64,000 nucleotides of DNA from Synergistaceae bacterium (GTDB lineage Bacteria > Synergistota > Synergistia > Synergistales > Aminobacteriaceae), in assembly GCA_017405525.1 (NCBI GenBank), contig JAFRAH010000002.1, positions 1 to 64,000 on the forward strand. Reading direction: 5' to 3'. Made by a program: the position numbers and the translations under genes. Of this stretch, positions 6,955 to 16,721 are shown piece after piece; position 1 is the first letter of the stretch, and each line of letters opens with the position of its first letter. A model generated the notes under the pieces. That model did not search any database, was not told the origin of the DNA, and was given only the letters and a program-made list of their open reading frames with translations.

Positions 6955-9900
6955 TTACAGCCCAATGTTGAACAGGTTGTCGATTAGTTGCTGCTTGAAC
7001 TGGTCGCCGGGACTCTCCTCCTCAACGCTTGGGTCTCCTTTACCCGTCGGTATCTTGAGTCTCAAACTGAACTGAGTATCATCACGTTGTTTCTCCTCGT
7101 CCCTGTTCAGTACGTCAATCGGAAGTATATCCTCGATGGGCTTGGTGATCTTCAGGTTCAGGAGCTGGAGCTTGTCCCATGAGTTCGCGAGGGTGAACGA
7201 GACATTCTGGAAGTCCCGACGCTTCACACCCAGTACACGCCCGGCAGCATCACGGAGAACATTTCTTGCGAGGCTTCCCGTCATGTACTGGAAGACACCC
7301 TTCATTGCCCCAAGCAGCTGGTCAAGTATCTTCAGGTCAAAGCATCCATCACATAGCAGCTTCAAGCCCTTGCCCTGTATTCCAGTTGAGCCGTTTATTG
7401 TGAAGTACCTGTAGAGCGGCTCATCATTACCGGCCCTTGCTCCTGTTCCGGGATTCAGGAAGAGGTCTTTACCGTCCCAGAAGAACGAGCCGTTAATCTT
7501 CTCGAAACTTATCCTTTTCGTGGGAGTAACCCTGTCGAGTATTGCCATCTTGTGGAGATAGCCCGGCCCTGTGGAAAATTTCCCGTCCGCAAAACTCAAG
7601 GTGATGTACTGCGTTGATGTCCCCTTCATGCTAACCTGTGCATCAGCCACGCCTACAAGCTCACCTTCAGGAAGGAACGGTGCCGCAAGTTTCCCGAAGT
7701 CGAGATGAGCGACCTTCACATTACCGCGCCATTCGGTGGCCTTGCTCCCAAGATCAGCAGTGAATGCAGACGTTATAGCCCCGCCGCTGAGAGCTGCTGT
7801 GCCGTTCTTCATCTCTATCTTGCTCCGGGAAGTCATGTAGGTTACTGGCAGTGATATATTCTGTATCTTTATCTTGTCGAGTATGGTTATTTCCTTTGCC
7901 CTTGCCTGAATGCCTATGTCAGTTCCCGGCTTGGTGCTCCCCTGAACGTGAACAGTCGCGTAACCTTTGGCGATACCTGCGAGCGTTGGCATCTGTGTCT
8001 CTATTGCGCTGTCTATGTCGAGCGGCTTGGTGTCAACCTGATACGCAACTACTCCGCCGTTCAGCTTGAGGTCTATATCTGCTTCGGGCTTGAAGTTCCC
8101 GACACGTGCCCTTGCGTTTATCCTGTAGTTGTTGGGTCGTGGGGATCTCACTTTTGCGGCGATGTCGTTGATCTCGGTCTTCCCATAAAATACCGGCCTC
8201 GTCAGCTCAAAATCAGCATAGGGCTGTGAGATTGTCCCCCTAATGCCTGCCTTAGCGTCAATCACTCCTTCAACCGGGGGCTTGTCCATGAAGTTCCGCA
8301 AGAGTGCCTTGAGGTTGAGGTGCCTTAGTGCCGCGTCAATGTTGAGACGGCTGGCCGTTATGTCCCTCATGTTCGGGAGAATGTCGCCTTTTCCCTTGAT
8401 CTCTGAACCGTTGAACTTTGCCTCCAGCTTCTTGATGTTGACCCTCCTCATGTTCCCGTCAGCAACTACTACAGCACTCGGAACGTCCACGAAACCGACA
8501 GCCTTGATACCGCTGGCCTCGACCCTTGCGCTGAATGATGGCGAGCTTGCACTGCCCTTCACTGTGGCACTGCCCTTGACGTTCCCGGTAACTGGTACTC
8601 CGCTGACCTTAAGACCCTTCAGGAGCTGGGGAATGTTTATGCCGCCTGTCGATGCCGTGAGGTCAAGCACCGGGTTGTTCATGTTCCTGATGTTCGCCGT
8701 ACCTTTGAGGTTGAGAGTTCCGCCGGGAAGTGAGGCTCTTGCACCCTGAACGTTCACGATGCCGTTGCGGAAGGTAAGGGGCACTTCAGCGTTCCCGAAA
8801 GACATTCCAGAATAGCCCATGTTCCTCCCGGTCAACGTTGCGTTTGCGGTTATTGCGTTGGGGTCGGTGTATCGTCCTGAAGCGTCCGCCCTCAGCGAAT
8901 ACCTGCCTGATAGCTGCCTCAATGCCGGGATGAATCTCAGGTCTAAGTTCCTCACGTCAGCATCTGCCCTGAATGTCGAGTCGTTCACGTTCACTGTAGC
9001 GTTGAGGTTTGCCGAGCCATCAGGGAGGGTTACCCTTGCGTTCTGGACAGTTAGGATGCCATGACTGAACTTTGCGGGTATCTCAGCATTTCCGAGCTTT
9101 ATTCCGTTGTAACCAGAGTTCCGGGCTGTGAGGAATGCATCTGCCGTTATGGCCTTGAGGTCGCTGAATTTCCCGGATGCCTCAGCTTTCAGTGAGTACG
9201 TCCCTGTGAGCTGTCTTAGTGCCGGGATAAATCGGAGGTCTAAGTTCCTTGCGTCGGCATTGAGGGTGAATGTCTCATCGTTGAGGTTTGCCTGCCCGTT
9301 GAGTTTTGCGGAGCTCCCCGGAAAAGTTATTGTTGCGTCCGGGATTTTCACGAGGCCGTTCCTCAGCGTTACGGGAATGTTTATGCTACCTCTGGTTATC
9401 CCTGCATAGCCTGCGTTCGTGCCGGCAAGGAGTGCCTCAGCAATGATGCCCTTGATGTCGTTCATGTTCCCGGATGCCGAAGCCTTGAGGTTATACGTCC
9501 CTAAGATCTCACGGAGCTGTGGGATGTTCCGGGGCTCTATGTTGTTCGCGTCAGCCTTGACGTTGAAGCCGCCGCCTGAGATGTCCGCCCTGCCTGATGC
9601 AGTAATCCTTCCGCGCCCGAAATTCGCCGTGAAACCCTCAAGCTCTGCCGTCATGTTCTGGAGGCCAGCATTCACGGACGCATCAAGCCCTGTCAGTATT
9701 ACCCCGAACGCTCCCAGCCTGTCAGAATTTACCCTTGCGTTCACGTCGAGAGCCTCCGAAATTTTCGCACGTACTGAGATTTTCCCCACCGGGTTCTGAA
9801 TTGCCCCCGAAAGCTGAGGAATTGCCCTCACCATTGCCGGAATATCTATGTTGACCGCCGAGACTACCACACCATCAGGCTTAAGGCCACCGTTCCCGTC

Positions 9901-11217
9901 AGGTACAGCCTCACCACGCGCAAAGAGTTTTCCCCCGAATGCCCGGCCGTTCACGTCCAGTCTTGGGGCATGGCCGGGTCTCAGGTTCACGTCAGCCTTG
10001 AGGTTCTCGACTGCGTTGATGCCCATCGCTGAAATTCCGGGAATGTCAGCGTTTATGTCGGCAGTCGTCCGCTTGAGGAGTGCCTGCATTATGTCCCCGC
10101 TAAGCTCAGTGTCAACGTTGAACTTCAGCCAGCCTCCCTCACCCAGTAACTTCACGTCAGGTGCAAGAATTTTCCCCAGTTCAGTGAGTGAGATGTTCCT
10201 TCCCTCGCCGTCAGCATAGAACTTCATGGCCGGAATGTCCCCCGATGCAGTGAGTGTGAAACTTGCGGCCTTAGTGTTCAGCGTCGCATCAGTGAGGGAA
10301 AATGTGTTGTTGCCATTCCACATGAACGGAAGCCTGAAGTTCAGGGGTATCCTCATGACCTCAGCGCGTGGCATTGAGACGACACCATAGGCCGAAATTA
10401 CCCCGCCCCTGTCAGCGGCAAATATCCTCCCGTCAATCCGTCCTGTTGCGTCCATGCTCAAGGGTGCAAACGCCATCAGCTCCTCAAGTGATATTGCAGT
10501 GAGGTAGAGCCCGGCATTAAGCGGCTCAATTGTGCCGGTGAGTTTTGCCGTTCCCTTTGTCCCTATCTTCATATCAGACGAGACGACTTCAAGCGGTGAA
10601 AGGTTAAGCCTTGCGTCAGCCTTAAGGGGCAATGACTTTTCGCCGGAAGTAACCAGTGCATCAAGCAATAACCTTCCCGACTCGTCAAGCGTCAGGGCAT
10701 CAAGCGACAAATTAGCGTAGGGTGTCCCGAAAAATACATCATTGACCGCTATATTTGTTGGGTTGAATTTCAGGGGGAAGTGTGAAGTTTCTGTGCGTTC
10801 CTTCTGTTCGGTGTCTGCGAAATGAGCGGCTATAGTCATCACACTATCGAGGTCTGAGCTTACCCCCCTGACTTTCAGCGACTTGATGAACGGGAGGCCG
10901 TCCATTCCTGAGAGCACTAGATCCCAATCGGGACTAACTGACGCATGATTGAGGGTGAACATCTCACGGTCGCCTGATATGAGCCTCAAGCCATCGAGTG
11001 AGTAGCCGTTCCTGAGTGAGCCGTTAATGTCCCGGATTTCGAGCCTCATGGGTGAGAGGAAGAAGCCGCCTGCACTTTCAGCGAGGGGTTTGACGAGCCA
11101 AGAGCCCGTGTCGAACCAGAACAGGGCTGCTCCTGCCGCAATGAATATGACCGCGATATATGCCAGGTACTTTATGAGTGAGCCGATAAAGCGCACAGTA
11201 AAATTCACTTCCCGCAA
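6955..11217 (-). CDS. tamB: TamB-like giant envelope protein (DUF490), with internal repeats
   Basis: This 1,420-residue protein has an N-terminal membrane helix (about residues 10-32) followed by a very long, Asn/Gly/Ala-rich beta structure and a conserved C-terminal TamB/DUF490-like part. Such proteins span the periplasm as grooved beta rods and are thought to move lipids or help insert outer membrane proteins. The middle holds three tandem 99-residue units beginning NIEPRN or NLDLRF (DNA 9543-8653). The start is uncertain: TTG 11217 has no ribosome binding site, and GTG 11208 or 11196 are alternatives behind a TATAAT (11234-11229). It is one of two giants of this class in the window and is transcribed alone. 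Confidence 0.88.
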   Translation of the reverse strand: MREVNFTVRFIGSLIKYLAYIAVIFIAAGAALFWFDTGSWLVKPLAESAGGFFLSPMRLEIRDINGSLRNGYSLDGLRLISGDREMFTLNHASVSPDWDLVLSGMDGLPFIKSLKVRGVSSDLDSVMTIAAHFADTEQKERTETSHFPLKFNPTNIAVNDVFFGTPYANLSLDALTLDESGRLLLDALVTSGEKSLPLKADARLNLSPLEVVSSDMKIGTKGTAKLTGTIEPLNAGLYLTAISLEELMAFAPLSMDATGRIDGRIFAADRGGVISAYGVVSMPRAEVMRIPLNFRLPFMWNGNNTFSLTDATLNTKAASFTLTASGDIPAMKFYADGEGRNISLTELGKILAPDVKLLGEGGWLKFNVDTELSGDIMQALLKRTTADINADIPGISAMGINAVENLKADVNLRPGHAPRLDVNGRAFGGKLFARGEAVPDGNGGLKPDGVVVSAVNIDIPAMVRAIPQLSGAIQNPVGKISVRAKISEALDVNARVNSDRLGAFGVILTGLDASVNAGLQNMTAELEGFTANFGRGRITASGRADISGGGFNVKADANNIEPRNIPQLREILGTYNLKASASGNMNDIKGIIAEALLAGTNAGYAGITRGSINIPVTLRNGLVKIPDATITFPGSSAKLNGQANLNDETFTLNADARNLDLRFIPALRQLTGTYSLKAEASGKFSDLKAITADAFLTARNSGYNGIKLGNAEIPAKFSHGILTVQNARVTLPDGSANLNATVNVNDSTFRADADVRNLDLRFIPALRQLSGRYSLRADASGRYTDPNAITANATLTGRNMGYSGMSFGNAEVPLTFRNGIVNVQGARASLPGGTLNLKGTANIRNMNNPVLDLTASTGGINIPQLLKGLKVSGVPVTGNVKGSATVKGSASSPSFSARVEASGIKAVGFVDVPSAVVVADGNMRRVNIKKLEAKFNGSEIKGKGDILPNMRDITASRLNIDAALRHLNLKALLRNFMDKPPVEGVIDAKAGIRGTISQPYADFELTRPVFYGKTEINDIAAKVRSPRPNNYRINARARVGNFKPEADIDLKLNGGVVAYQVDTKPLDIDSAIETQMPTLAGIAKGYATVHVQGSTKPGTDIGIQARAKEITILDKIKIQNISLPVTYMTSRSKIEMKNGTAALSGGAITSAFTADLGSKATEWRGNVKVAHLDFGKLAAPFLPEGELVGVADAQVSMKGTSTQYITLSFADGKFSTGPGYLHKMAILDRVTPTKRISFEKINGSFFWDGKDLFLNPGTGARAGNDEPLYRYFTINGSTGIQGKGLKLLCDGCFDLKILDQLLGAMKGVFQYMTGSLARNVLRDAAGRVLGVKRRDFQNVSFTLANSWDKLQLLNLKITKPIEDILPIDVLNRDEEKQRDDTQFSLRLKIPTGKGDPSVEEESPGDQFKQQLIDNLFNIGL
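8653..9543 (-). repeat. three tandem 297-bp repeats inside the tamB-like gene
   Basis: The copies span 9543-9247, 9246-8950 and 8949-8653. Each encodes exactly 99 residues with a shared pattern of NLDLRFIPALRQL, a YSLKAEASG-like stretch, RN-GY-G and GNAEVP. The second and third copies are clearly similar at DNA level too, for example around GTCTAAGTTCCT at 9239-9250 and 8941-8952. Confidence 0.85.
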
Positions 11218-11246
11218 AAATTTCGTTAATTATATTCTAAAATTTG

Positions 11247-11255
11247 TGATATAAA
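11247..11255 (+). promoter_or_regulatory. topA extended -10 candidate TGATATAAA
   Basis: TGATATAAA ends seven bases before TTG 11262, so transcription would start near there. That favours ATG 11280 or 11286 over the TTG as the topA start. A TATAAT for the divergent tamB-like gene lies at 11229-11234 on the other strand. Confidence 0.35.
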
Positions 11256-11279
11256 TTAGCGTTGCCAAAAGAAAATATT

Positions 11280-13607
11280 ATGTTTATGGGGGTAATCAAG
11301 ATTTCACCTGTAAGAAAAACTGTGCCCGACATTACCGACGGCACAAAGGAAAAGAAAACTGCAAAGAAGGCAGGAACATCAAGGACAACTAAGACCACTA
11401 AGACAGCAACGAAAGCATCAGCCACCAAGAAGACCACTAAGACAACTGCCCCAAAGAAAGCCGCCCCCTCAAAGCCACAAGCAAAATCCCCGGCCGCCAC
11501 AACCGGGAAGGGCCGCATACTGGTCATCGTCGAATCACCGTCAAAGGCCGCCACACTCTCAGGAATGCTCGGAAAAGGCTACCTAGTCCGCTCAAGCAAG
11601 GGGCACATGAAGGACCTCCCAAAAAGCAGGATGGCCATCGATATTGAACATGACTTCACGCCTGAATATATACTCGTCAAAGGAAAAGCTGCCCTCAAGA
11701 ATGAGCTCCTCAAACTTGCACAGGACGCAAAGAACATACTTCTTGCCTCAGACCCCGACCGTGAAGGTGAAGCTATAGCCTGGCACTTGGCCGATATATT
11801 GGGAGTGAGCTTGTCCGAAAAGTGCCGCGTAAGATTCTACGAGATCACCGAAAATGCCGTAAGGGCCGCCGTGAAGAACCCCGACTATATCGACATCAAC
11901 AAGGTAGATGCACAGCAGGCAAGGAGAATATTAGACCGACTAGTTGGCTACACGTTGAGCCCCCTGCTCTGGAAGAAGATACGTTACGGGCTTTCTGCCG
12001 GTCGTGTCCAGTCCGTGGCGTTGAACATAATCTGCGAACGTGAACGGGAGATACAAGCCTTCATTCCTGACCCCTATTATGTCATCACGGCAATAGCTGA
12101 GAATGACGGAAGGCACTACGAGCTCAGGGCCTACAAGCTCGACGGAAAGACACTCATGAAGAACAGCCTCCCCCTCCTCATCAACACAAAGGAGAAAGCC
12201 CAAGAGATCATAGCGGAGATTAAGGCCAACGAAATAATCATCAAGGAGTTCAAGTCAAAGGACAGCGTTCACTCAGCACCCGCACCGTTCAGGACAAGCA
12301 CCCTCCAGCAGGAAGCATCACGGAAACTCAGCCTCATACCCGCCCACACAATGCGTATCGCTCAGGCACTCTATGAGGGCGTGAACGTTCCAGGAAGGGG
12401 GCACATTGGCCTCATCACCTACATGCGGACCGACAGCCTCAGAATTTCCGACGAGGCAATAACGACATGCAGAGCCTTCATCACCGCCAACTACAGACCC
12501 GAATACCTCCCTGAAAAACCCAACGTCTACGCCCCGGCAAGCAAGGCAAAAATCCAGGATGCTCACGAAGCAATCAGACCGACCGACATAACCCTAACCC
12601 CCGAATCACTCAAGGATGCATTAACCCCGGAACAGTACAAGCTATATTCGCTCATCTGGAGGAGGTACACAGCAAGCCAGATGTCCCCGGCAGTAACGGC
12701 AAAATCAACCGTTAAAGCAGAAGCCGGGCGCGTAAGCCTCAAGCAGGAAGGTGAGACGCTGATATTTGACGGGTGGAGCATTCTTTGGCCGCTTGACCTG
12801 AAAGGCTCTGAGCTCCCCAAAATCTCAGAAGGTGAGAGCTTGGAGCTCCTTGACGTTCAGAGCGAGAAGAAATACACGAAGCCACCAGCAAGATATTCTG
12901 AGGCAGGCTTAATCCGAACACTTGAGGAAAACGGGGTAGGAAGGCCGTCAACTTATGCCACAATTGCAGGTACTCTTGAGGGGAGGGGCTACATTGAGAA
13001 GAATGAGGAAAAACGGTTTTTCCCTACCGCACTAGGAATGACAGTTGATGAGTTCCTTGCACGATACTTCAACCGTAAAGACCTGTCATCAATCGTTGAT
13101 GCCGGATTCACCGCACAGATGGAGAAGGAGCTTGACGAGATAGAGGAGGCTCAAAGGAAGTGGCTCGATGTAGTCGGCGAATTTTGGGGCGAGTTCTCGA
13201 ACACACTCGAAGAAGCCGGGAATGCCCCACATGTTCCGCTGCCTGAACCTGAACCAATAGGCGAGGCTTGCCCGGAATGCGGCCATGACCTCGTGAAGAA
13301 GCGCGGGAGATTTGGCGAGTTCATTGCGTGCTCGAACTACCCGGAATGCAAGTACACCCGCCCGATACTCAGTACCATAGGCGTGAAGTGCCCGAAGTGC
13401 GGGGAAGGCGACATAGTCAGGCGAAAGAGCAAGAAAGGCCGGACGTTCTACGGTTGTTCGCGCTATCCTGAGTGTGATTATGTTGCGTGGAACAGACCTG
13501 CAGGGGAGAAATGCCCGGAATGCGGCGAAGAACTCTTCAGGAGAGGGCAGATGATATTCTGCGCTAAGTGCAAGTACAAGGCTGAGAGCGATAACCCTGA
13601 TGAATGA
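11280..13607 (+). CDS. topA: DNA topoisomerase I
   Basis: This type IA topoisomerase relaxes negative supercoils. After a Lys/Thr/Ala-rich tail of about 75 residues, resembling histone H1-like tails, comes the Toprim domain (VIVESPSKA, then DPDREGEAIAWHL). The active-site Tyr is at about residue 381 in GLITYMRTDS, followed by the remaining catalytic lobes. Three C-terminal zinc ribbons follow: CPECG...CSNYPEC, CPKCG...CSRYPEC and CPECG...CAKC. The frame is open from TTG 11262, and ATGs at 11280 and 11286 are in frame. No strong ribosome binding site decides between them. The methyltransferase gene overlaps its end by 8 bases. In many genomes topA is followed directly by trmFO. Confidence 0.97.
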   Translation: MFMGVIKISPVRKTVPDITDGTKEKKTAKKAGTSRTTKTTKTATKASATKKTTKTTAPKKAAPSKPQAKSPAATTGKGRILVIVESPSKAATLSGMLGKGYLVRSSKGHMKDLPKSRMAIDIEHDFTPEYILVKGKAALKNELLKLAQDAKNILLASDPDREGEAIAWHLADILGVSLSEKCRVRFYEITENAVRAAVKNPDYIDINKVDAQQARRILDRLVGYTLSPLLWKKIRYGLSAGRVQSVALNIICEREREIQAFIPDPYYVITAIAENDGRHYELRAYKLDGKTLMKNSLPLLINTKEKAQEIIAEIKANEIIIKEFKSKDSVHSAPAPFRTSTLQQEASRKLSLIPAHTMRIAQALYEGVNVPGRGHIGLITYMRTDSLRISDEAITTCRAFITANYRPEYLPEKPNVYAPASKAKIQDAHEAIRPTDITLTPESLKDALTPEQYKLYSLIWRRYTASQMSPAVTAKSTVKAEAGRVSLKQEGETLIFDGWSILWPLDLKGSELPKISEGESLELLDVQSEKKYTKPPARYSEAGLIRTLEENGVGRPSTYATIAGTLEGRGYIEKNEEKRFFPTALGMTVDEFLARYFNRKDLSSIVDAGFTAQMEKELDEIEEAQRKWLDVVGEFWGEFSNTLEEAGNAPHVPLPEPEPIGEACPECGHDLVKKRGRFGEFIACSNYPECKYTRPILSTIGVKCPKCGEGDIVRRKSKKGRTFYGCSRYPECDYVAWNRPAGEKCPECGEELFRRGQMIFCAKCKYKAESDNPDE

Positions 13608-14538
13608 GCTGACCTGTGTTGAGATATGCGCCGGAGCTGGAGGCCAGGCACTGGGGCTTGAGCGTGCAGGTTTCCGTCATTCCGCACTTGTCGAGTATGA
13701 GCCGGAATACTGCGAGGTTCTCAGGCTTAACCGTCCTGTGTGGAACATAATCTGCCATGATGTGAGGGACTTTGACGGCAGAAAGTATCATGGGGCGGAT
13801 CTCCTAGCGGGTGGCGTGCCCTGTCCTCCGTTCTCGATAGCAGGCAAAGGCTTAGGACAGTATGACGAGCGTGATTTGTTCTCAGAGGCTGTCAGGCTTA
13901 TACGCGAGATTAACCCCAAGGCAGTCATGATTGAGAACGTAAGGGGATTTTTGTCCGGCAGGTTCAGTGATTACAGGCGTGAAATCCTAAGCGGCATAGA
14001 GGCGCAGGGCTATACGGTCTTCATAAAGCTGGTGAATGCATCATGCTTCGGTGTCCCGCAGTCAAGGCAGCGTGCCGTTATCGTAGGAATACGCAATGAC
14101 CAGAACACACTATTCACATATCCTGAAGGCGATTGCGGCCATATAGTTACTGTAGGTGAAGCACTGTACGACCTTGCAGCATCGGACGGCTGGGAAGGTG
14201 CGGAATATTGGGCGGCTCATGCAGACAAGCCTGCCCCGTCAATTGTGGGCGGATCAAAGAAGCATGGAGGCCCGGACCTAGGACCTGTGAGGGCAAGGCA
14301 GGAATGGGCATCGATGGGAGTTGACGGCGGCAGTATCGCGGATAAAGCTCCATGCCCCGGACATGAAGGGATGATACGGCTGACACCGAGGATGATTGCG
14401 AGGCTTCAGGGATTTCCTGACACTTGGGAGTTCACGGGAAAAAAGACAGCAGTATGCCGGATGATAGGGAATGCTTTTCCCCCTCCTGTTGCTGAGGCTG
14501 TAGGCAGGAAAATAAAGGAGTGCTTAATTCATGAGTGA
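13600..14538 (+). CDS. dcm: DNA (cytosine-5-)-methyltransferase
   Basis: This 312-residue C5 methyltransferase has motif I CAGAGGQALGL (10-20), motif IV GGVPCPP with catalytic Cys75, motif VI ENV (112-114) and motif VIII QSRQR (154-158). A target recognition region lies at about 170-270 and a C-terminal motif X (MIGNAFPPPVAEAVG). It overlaps topA by 8 bases and the endonuclease gene by 8 bases, so all three are probably translationally coupled. From the partner nuclease it should protect GCCGGC, but this is inferred. It is likely acquired horizontally, because it separates topA from trmFO. Confidence 0.95.
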   Translation: MNELTCVEICAGAGGQALGLERAGFRHSALVEYEPEYCEVLRLNRPVWNIICHDVRDFDGRKYHGADLLAGGVPCPPFSIAGKGLGQYDERDLFSEAVRLIREINPKAVMIENVRGFLSGRFSDYRREILSGIEAQGYTVFIKLVNASCFGVPQSRQRAVIVGIRNDQNTLFTYPEGDCGHIVTVGEALYDLAASDGWEGAEYWAAHADKPAPSIVGGSKKHGGPDLGPVRARQEWASMGVDGGSIADKAPCPGHEGMIRLTPRMIARLQGFPDTWEFTGKKTAVCRMIGNAFPPPVAEAVGRKIKECLIHE

Positions 14539-15403
14539 GGCTCTAATATCAAAAGCAAGGAAAATCTTTCACAGGCATATGCTCGAAACCAACATACTAA
14601 CTGTCAGCCATGAAGGCATTGTATCGAACGCGGATTCATCAAGCACATCATCGAAAGCTGTTGCACTGAGGACAGCAGAAATCATCTCCGGCAAATGCGG
14701 TACGGGCATCAACATAATGAACAAGACAGCAGGCCAGATATTAGGCAGGCAATTTGAAGTCCTAGTGTCAGAATTTCTGCAGGATACGTTCCTTAAACTG
14801 GATGATATACGTCCCGGAAAATGGATAATAACGCGTGCAGGTTCAGGGATAAAGACAAGCAATTTTGCCCAGTATGAACATCTTGAACTTCTCAACAGGC
14901 TGGTTAGTGAAAATCCTAAACTTGCGGCCTCTATAGGAAACGACTACATAATAATTCCTGACATTGTAATTTACAGGGAGCTTTACGGGGATGATGAAAT
15001 AAACCTGCACACAAATATAGTTGAAGGCAATACTTCACTTTATGCTGACATAAGGAAGTCAAACGGAGGAAAGCCCTTACTCCATGCCAGCATTTCGGCA
15101 AAGTACACAATCAGGAGCGACAGGGCTCAGAACAGCAGGACGGAAGCACTTAACCTTATACGTAACAGGAAGGGTCATCTCCCGCACATTGTTGTGGTTA
15201 CAGCAGAACCAATGCCGGGAAGGCTTGCATCTCTTGCACTTGGTACAGGGGATATAGATTGCGTATACCACTTTGCACTGTACGAACTGGCCGAAGCAGT
15301 AAAGGAATTTGGCTCTGATGACTCATCTGAAATTCTGGACACTCTCATTAACGGGAAAAGGCTCAAGGATATATCTGACCTTCCCTTAGACTTAGCAGTA
15401 TAG
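14531..15403 (+). CDS. NgoMIV-family type II restriction endonuclease
   Basis: The 290-residue protein carries the NgoMIV signature YTIRSDRAQNSRTEAL-LIRNRKG followed by HIVVVTAEP and ALGTGDIDCVYH. The catalytic residues keep NgoMIV spacing exactly: Pro143-Asp144, Lys191 (46 residues between Asp and Lys, as D140/K187 in NgoMIV) and Glu205 (as E201). The NgoMIV SCK triplet is SAK here. NgoMIV is a tetramer cutting GCCGGC at two sites at once. The gene looks intact and is coupled to the methyltransferase by an 8-base overlap. Its codons are AT-richer than those of neighbouring housekeeping genes. Specificity for GCCGGC is inferred from family membership. Confidence 0.9.
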   Translation: MSEALISKARKIFHRHMLETNILTVSHEGIVSNADSSSTSSKAVALRTAEIISGKCGTGINIMNKTAGQILGRQFEVLVSEFLQDTFLKLDDIRPGKWIITRAGSGIKTSNFAQYEHLELLNRLVSENPKLAASIGNDYIIIPDIVIYRELYGDDEINLHTNIVEGNTSLYADIRKSNGGKPLLHASISAKYTIRSDRAQNSRTEALNLIRNRKGHLPHIVVVTAEPMPGRLASLALGTGDIDCVYHFALYELAEAVKEFGSDDSSEILDTLINGKRLKDISDLPLDLAV

Positions 15404-15416
15404 GAACAATCAAAAG

Positions 15417-16721
15417 ATGACAGACATAATCATAATAGGTGCAGGACTAGCAGGCTCTGAGGCGGCATATCAGATTGCCCAACGTGGCCACAAAGTCATG
15501 CTCTACGAGATGCGCCCCAACCTCCTGACACCAGCACACAAAACCGGCCTCCTCGCTGAGATCGTCTGCAGCAACTCTCTGGGCTCAGAGAACAAGGACG
15601 GCAGAATATCAGCGGCAGGCATCCTCAAGGAAGAACTGGCACTCATGAACTCCCTGATACTTTCCTGCGCAATTACCTCACGTGTCCCTGCAGGAGGTGC
15701 TCTTGCTGTTGACCGGGGGAAATTCGCCGGGCTCGTAACCCACCGCATAACCTCACACCCGAACATTACCCTGATACGTGAAGAATGCTCCCAAATTCCC
15801 GACACACTAGCCATAATCGCATCAGGCCCCCTAACGTCTGACAGTCTCGCAGGAAAACTCAAGGACATTGCCGGGGAACGTATATATTTCTATGACGCAG
15901 TTGCTCCAGTGATAATGCGTGAAAGTATCGACATGGAGAAGGCGTTTATTTCCGGGCGTTACGGTCGGGGCAATGACTACATAAACTGCCCGATGAACAG
16001 GGAGGAATATTCACGTTTCTATGACGAGCTGGTACATGCCGAACGAAACCTCCCCCATGACTTCGAGAAGGGACAATATTTCGAGGGATGTATGCCTGTT
16101 GAGGCACTCGCTGAACGTGGCTATGACACCCTGAGATTTGGCCCGATGAAGCCCAGGGGCCTCGTTGACCCCAAAACTGGACGTGAGCCGTATGCTGCAG
16201 TACAGCTCAGGCAGGACAACTCTGAAGGGACACTCTATAACCTTGTTGGATTCCAGACGGGGCTGAAATGGCCGGAACAAAAACGCGTCTTCTCCATGAT
16301 TCCGGGACTTGAACATGCCGAGTTCGTCAGGCTGGGGGTAATGCACCGTAACACCTCAGTGAATGCACCGGCAGTTCTTGATGAGTGGCTGAGGCTCAAA
16401 GGACGGGAGAACGTCTTTCTTGCCGGGCAGATTACCGGGGTTGAGGGCTACATGGAGAGCACAGCAATGGGACTTGCAGTGGGCATCAACGCCTCAATGA
16501 TACTTGAGGGGAAATCTCTTCCGTCATGGCCGCGTGATAGTGCCTTGGGCTCACTCATGAACTACCTGAAGACAGCTGAGCCTTCACACTTCCAGCCCAT
16601 GAACATGAACTTGGGGCTCTTCCCTGAGTGCAAGATACGGGGCAAAAAGGAACGTGCCGAATTTCACAGGAATAGGGCACTTGAAGCAATAAAGGAATTT
16701 TCAGAAAGGAGCAGTGAGTAA
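15417..16721 (+). CDS. trmFO: tRNA m5U54 methyltransferase, folate-dependent
   Basis: TrmFO is a flavoprotein that methylates U54 in the T-loop of tRNA using methylene-tetrahydrofolate. The FAD-binding IIIIGAGLAGSEAA motif opens the protein. The two functional cysteines are present at C51 (EIVCSNSLGSE) and C225 (YFEGCMPVEALAERG). The length of 434 residues is normal. It starts 13 bases after the endonuclease gene and ends in TAATG, shared with the start of the broken SGNH-type gene. Its usual partner topA is displaced by the restriction-modification pair. Confidence 0.96.
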   Translation: MTDIIIIGAGLAGSEAAYQIAQRGHKVMLYEMRPNLLTPAHKTGLLAEIVCSNSLGSENKDGRISAAGILKEELALMNSLILSCAITSRVPAGGALAVDRGKFAGLVTHRITSHPNITLIREECSQIPDTLAIIASGPLTSDSLAGKLKDIAGERIYFYDAVAPVIMRESIDMEKAFISGRYGRGNDYINCPMNREEYSRFYDELVHAERNLPHDFEKGQYFEGCMPVEALAERGYDTLRFGPMKPRGLVDPKTGREPYAAVQLRQDNSEGTLYNLVGFQTGLKWPEQKRVFSMIPGLEHAEFVRLGVMHRNTSVNAPAVLDEWLRLKGRENVFLAGQITGVEGYMESTAMGLAVGINASMILEGKSLPSWPRDSALGSLMNYLKTAEPSHFQPMNMNLGLFPECKIRGKKERAEFHRNRALEAIKEFSERSSE

